From contig NC_092642.1 of NCBI RefSeq assembly GCF_039555335.1, positions 61,917,776 to 61,981,775 on the forward strand: a stretch of DNA of 64,000 bases. The letters run 5' to 3'. Positions 60,801 to 64,000 of the stretch are shown piece after piece (the first letter of the stretch is position 1; each line of letters begins with the position of its first letter). Source of the DNA: Amphiura filiformis. Taxonomy: Eukaryota > Echinodermata > Ophiuroidea > Amphilepidida > Amphiuridae. Made by a program: the position numbers and the translations under genes. The notes under the pieces are model-generated. The model was given only the letters and a program-made list of their open reading frames with translations, made no database searches and had not been told where the DNA came from.

Positions 60801-61473
60801 CATTTTTGTTAAAGATGAGCTTTCTGCAAACATTTTAGGTTACTTTTCGCTAAGAAAAGTTCTTGTCGAGAGTTCTTAAAACATATTGACAGACAATGCA
60901 ACTTATTATTGCACATTGCAATATCTGAGGTAATATGCCGGCCAAAAAGGGTCAAGAGAAAAGTTCACGAAGCTTTGATTGTACTCCAAAGAATACCGGA
61001 AAGGTCCTGTTTGACAATATGCTTACCGGTATGCACCTTATTTTAAAATATCTGTATAGGTACATGCAAATCCATAATGCCCTTAGGATTGAACCTTGGG
61101 GCATTCCACATATGTCATATGTTAATATTAATTTTTACAGGAATTATAACACACGTATTATTTCCGTTTATACATTATTGTCCATATAGGTAGCTACAGG
61201 TAGAATGTTATTAAACATGTTAAACAAAGACTGAGCCGTATTCATTTTCTTGGTACGTTCTAACTGGTCATTATTTCTATTCACACAGGTCGTCGGGTTT
61301 GTATTGGTGAGCATCTTGCTAAGATGGAACTCTTCATCTTCTTTACGCATCTTCTTCATCAATTCACATTCAAGAAACCAGACGACTCATCACCACTTTC
61401 CTTTGAAGGAATCAACAGCAGTGTCATCTACTCACCTCAACCGTTCATGACTCATGCCACAAGACGAGAATAA
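54810..61473 (+). CDS. Cytochrome P450 (CYP2-clan type) copy C, intact
   Basis: Exons 54810-55164, 59801-60760 and 61289-61473 join to 499 residues. Introns are GT-AG, both phase 1 (G|GT Gly codons at residues 119 and 439). Residues about 9-27 form the ER membrane anchor; LPPGPWGWPLVG is the hinge. WKHQR at 128-132 (C-helix, haem propionate contact), AGTDTT at 305-310 (oxygen activation), EIQR at 362-365, PERF at 417-420 and FSIGRRVCIG at 436-445 with Cys443 as haem ligand are all present. It is the only one of the three copies with every hallmark. Role: NADPH-dependent mono-oxygenase of the ER. The CYP2 clan includes detoxifying and signalling-lipid enzymes, and the substrate cannot be read from sequence. 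AATAAA overlaps the stop. Confidence 0.92.
55355..55500. mobile_element. Harbinger-like MITE, truncated copy in intron 1 of copy C
   Basis: TAA|GGGGTGGTGCAATAATTATG followed by the G-rich GGCAAAGATTTTTGGCAGGC segment; the right half is missing. Confidence 0.65.
55509..55795. mobile_element. MITE with ~28-bp inverted ends
   Basis: GTCGGTCTCAACACATAGTG at 55509 is mirrored by ATATGTGTTGCGACCGAC ending at 55795. An extra internal copy of TACGCCACTATGTG lies at about 55731. Non-coding. Confidence 0.6.
56499..57555. repeat. ~524-bp tandem duplication with TCAAGGTCA motifs, intron 1 of copy C
   Basis: Unit 1 begins 56499, unit 2 at 57023 (AACATTAATACTATATTAAA). Together they hold seven exact TCAAGGTCA nonamers (56749, 56821, 56832, 57289, 57363, 57374, 57385), three at an 11-bp period in unit 2. 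TCAAGGTCA is the consensus for SF-1/ERR-type monomeric receptors. Confidence 0.8.
57560..58050. other. No gene seen (intron 1 of copy C)
   Basis: Unassigned intronic sequence. Confidence 0.4.
58051..58686. mobile_element. Fold-back element with TTAA ends, uninterrupted copy
   Basis: Arms 58055-58325 and 58418-58682 are inverted. Outer edges are TTAA|GGGATCTGGAATGAGCG and ..CATACCCCATCCC|TTAA. The central spacer is about 95 bp. It provides the reference without the CAATTG MITE found in the copy at 5380-6621. Confidence 0.85.
58690..59310. other. No gene seen (intron 1 of copy C)
   Basis: Unassigned intronic sequence. Confidence 0.4.
59311..59700. mobile_element. hAT-like MITE relic
   Basis: Begins CAGGGGCGTGGCCAACTTTC, the same terminus as the MITE in LINE ORF1 (CAGGGGCGTAGCCAGCTTTC), and shares its GTGCTCGCGTAGCACGC-type interior. 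The right end (CCCCCTGCCCCCC) is degraded; target duplication not seen. Confidence 0.55.
61075..61200 (-). pseudogene. RT relic in intron 2 of P450 copy C
   Basis: GAACCTTGGGGCATTCCACA on plus corresponds to GAACCTTGTGGCACTCCGCA in copy A, the RT GVPQGS region on the minus strand. The following AATTATAACACACGTATTAT also matches. It is too decayed to read as protein. Confidence 0.55.
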
Positions 61474-61474
61474 A
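61469..61474 (+). promoter_or_regulatory. AATAAA overlapping the stop codon of copy C
   Basis: Same arrangement as copy B: GAATAAAAG, stop TAA within the hexamer. Confidence 0.35.
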
Positions 61475-61799
61475 AGATGACTGCATGCAGTAGTCCTATA
61501 TTCCAGGGGCGTAGCCGTGTAGCCAGCTTTTTTTTGGTGGGGGATCAAACTTTCGAGGTAAAGACGATTCTTGGTTGTATCATTTTGACTCGATATTATC
61601 GGTGGGATAATAACATAACAAATGACAAGTATTTATATGCGCCTTTGCCTAGGGATTCAAAGCGCAAGAGAAAAAAATACAAGAATACAGAAAGCAATGG
61701 CAGCAAAAATTATGGAAATAAGTGAGTTTTGATCAATGAGTCCATCCTGATGGCAGTCACTGAAAAGGCTCTATCCAATTCCTGGTGCGAGGAATGATA

Positions 61800-62175
61800 A
61801 AATTAACACTCTTACTAGTACTCATAGTATATTATGGAGCTCTTGACCGTGAGACAGTTGGAAATGTACTGAGGAGAGTGTCCATTCGCGGACTTGTACA
61901 CAAGCGTGAGTGTCTTGAACTTGATTCTCTCATGAACTGGTAGCCAATGAAGATGTGGGCTCACATGATCAGACTTGGGCTTACGATATATCAGCTTGGC
62001 ACATTTGTTCTGTAATTTCTGTAGTCTGGAGATGTCTTTGTGATATTCCATGGAGCAAAATGTTACAGTTATCAAGACGTGAGAGAATGAGGGTTCCGAC
62101 AGTATTTTGACATAGTTTTTTACATAGTTGGATGATGTGAGATGACATACATATTTTGATAGTGTACATAATTAT
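61800..62175 (-). pseudogene. LINE fragment: C-terminal region after RT
   Basis: Reads TLILSRLDNCNILLHGISQR, then LQKLQNKCAKLIYRKPKSDH and LHWLPVHERIKFKTLTLVYK. This is the conserved post-RT segment of CR1/L2/Jockey-like LINEs, with at least one frameshift near 62050. 5' truncated. Confidence 0.75.
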
Positions 62176-62435
62176 TATTCGGCATAGCCTAAAACAGCCT
62201 GGAAAAGGGGATGATGTTTCAGAAACCTTAGGGGATGGTCTTATTTTAAGCCTCTCATCCTCCTGAGCTAATATTACCATGTAAAATTCACTTTTGGTCA
62301 AAATTTAACCAAATCACCGAAATAATATGCATTTCCCCTCAAATATTTTATCAAAAATATAAAGATGCAATTTGTTTTGTTAACGAATATTGGATATTCA
62401 TGTGACATGTATTCTCCAAAGCTAACACTTTAATC

Positions 62436-62738
62436 TTTGGGGTTGTGCAATAATTATGAGCTGGGGGGGAGGTAAATTGCTTCCCACCTCGTCCTGCCCA
62501 AAATCTTTGCCCCCCCCTTTGCACATGCCATTTGCAAACTTTAAATGGCCTAGGAAAATTTGCATATCAAGCGTTTCCGTACTGTTTTCCTTAGCCTTTT
62601 TAAAGCGTTATATATAAAAGGCGCCCCCCGCCCCGCGGCTTGTCAAAAATTGTGCCCCCCCCCCTTTCGGCTCGCCAACAAATTTTGCCCCCCATTTTAC
62701 CTTCCCACCAGGGCTCATAATTATTGCACAGTCCCTTA
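62436..62738. mobile_element. Harbinger-like MITE, complete copy
   Basis: Body 62439-62735, inverted ends GGGGTTGTGCAATAATTATGAG / ..CATAATTATTGCACAGTCCC, right flank TTA, left flank TTT (one change). Same family as 17822-18192. Confidence 0.7.
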
Positions 62739-62759
62739 AATCATAGACTTGTTAGGCCA

Positions 62760-63696
62760 AAAAAAAAGTATGTCTCAGACACATTTGGTAAAAAAGCTAA
62801 ATGCTATGCGTTTTTTTTTAAAGAAAATGAGCTATGCGATATGCGATTTTTTTTATTACAGTCAAGGCACGATATTTATGTAGTTTTTGATATTTAAATA
62901 CAGAAACATAGTAATATACATACACAATGAATGGTTTTGTTTGTCTCTTTTACAATCATGGCGAAATGTGTACAAAAATTAACACCAAACAGCAAAACAA
63001 GACAAAATTGGATCGCTATACGATACTGAAAAATATCAAACAAACAAACAAAAAAAACACATGGGCAAAAAAAAAAAAAAATCGGCGCTAAATCAGATTT
63101 CTCATAGCAATGCGCGCGGGTATCTATAGACATACATACTTTTTCTCTTGGCCTAATAGCCGCCTTCCTGTTTTATAGGTCTACAATGCATTTATAATTA
63201 TGTATAAAAGTGGAAAAATCCAAATAAAATGTATTTCATGTTGAAATGGCCCATGGTTTTCTGGAGGTTATAGGTCAAAAACTATGGGTCACAGAAATAT
63301 ATCACTTTCAACTTTTTCAATTCAAACATCCAGCTCAATACATTGATATACATTTCTTGTCAAATAAATGAATTTTTGCAACAAAAAGATGGCGTAAAAT
63401 GGGCATTTTTTTTAAAATATGATAAAAATCATGAAAAAGGCATGTTTAACCCAAACTTTGCCTCAATATGGTATGATGGGATACTTTTGTTCACGGAACT
63501 GTAAACATATATGCTCTCTATTATTCAGAGCAAAAATTGAAGAGGATGTAAGATGAATGAAAGTTTTCCAGATCTGGATTGTTCAAAGCTTGTTCTGTGC
63601 CAGTTTATATATTCAATGGTGTTAAGTGTTATTCCTTGAAAAAACATTCTTTTTCTTATTTTTATTTTATTTTTCTATCAAAAGAAAAAACAATCT
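62760..63696. other. No gene seen
   Basis: A/T-rich sequence with homopolymer runs; no supported feature. Confidence 0.4.
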
Positions 63697-63946
63697 ATAT
63701 ATTGGCTTGCTTCTGGACATGTTCAACTGTCAATATCAAGCACAAACATACATTACATTTGAATAAGGGTTAATCCCAACACTGCCACCAAGTGACTAAA
63801 TTTGGTCAGACTAACTAAATTCAGTCACTTGGGGGCAGTGTTGATGTCAACCCGAATTCAAATAAATGTATGTTTGTGCTTTAATATAGACAGTTGAAAG
63901 ATGTCTAAGTTGAAACACTATGACCATTTAACAAGCCAAATATATA
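63697..63946. mobile_element. Palindromic MITE (~250 bp)
   Basis: ATATATTGGCTTG at the left edge pairs with CAAGCCAAATATAT at the right. Inner arms AAGCACAAACATACATTACA and CACTGCC.CCAAGTGACT are mirrored around 63805-63815. Non-coding. Confidence 0.7.
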
Positions 63947-64000
63947 AAAATTAATAACAATGAAAGAAGTTAACAAAATCACAAAAGAAATAGTGAAAAA

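Noticed and set aside
60761-60879. Read-through of exon 2 of copy C giving a hydrophobic tail (similar in A and B)
   Set aside because: It starts exactly at a GTACAG donor, would lack the haem Cys, and the continuation RRVCIGEHLA is found after a clean acceptor in all copies.
61505-61560. Complete hAT MITE downstream of copy C
   Set aside because: Only a terminus-like CAGGGGCGTAGCC is seen; no matching right end or duplication was found.

Overview
This window looks like intron- and transposon-rich nuclear DNA from a marine invertebrate. It has multi-kilobase introns with GT-AG junctions, many palindromic miniature elements, and several families of APE-type non-LTR retrotransposons. One of these carries a 2A-like NPGP peptide of the sort known from sea urchin and other invertebrate-deuterostome LINEs. 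The word AGGCCTA recurs throughout. I infer an echinoderm or related deuterostome; the species cannot be fixed from the sequence alone.

Layout. 1-12.9 kb is mostly repeats (fold-back elements with TTAA ends, hAT-like MITEs, tandem arrays rich in TGACCTTTGACCT) around one minus-strand C2H2 zinc-finger array (14 fingers, one frameshift). 13.0-16.7 kb is a decayed minus-strand CR1/L2-like LINE (2A-like peptide, PHD finger, endonuclease, reverse transcriptase). 17-23 kb is MITEs plus a second broken LINE.

23.5-61.5 kb is a tandem array of three cytochrome P450 genes (CYP2-clan type), all on the plus strand and each with three exons and two phase-1 introns. Copy A (23659-31632) has a frameshift beside the ExxR motif. 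Copy B (35781-46048) is open throughout but has lost the Arg of the PERF motif. Copy C (54810-61473) keeps every P450 hallmark. All three share proximal upstream sequence, and their second introns carry remnants of one old reverse-transcriptase insertion that predates the triplication. Intron 1 of copy B holds a four-level nest: intron, L1/Tx1-like LINE, TA-flanked DNA element, 7-8 bp-TSD MITE. Between B and C lies a near full-length L1/Tx1-like LINE with an 11-bp target duplication, itself hit by two MITEs.

61.5-64 kb holds further LINE and MITE debris. The only genes likely to act in host physiology are the P450s (microsomal mono-oxygenases) and possibly the zinc-finger protein; nearly everything else is mobile DNA. 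I did not see a new multi-gene system. The most unusual points are the zinc fingers' basic residue at helix position 4, the graded decay of the three P450 copies, and the clustered nuclear-receptor-type motifs in tandem repeats near these genes.
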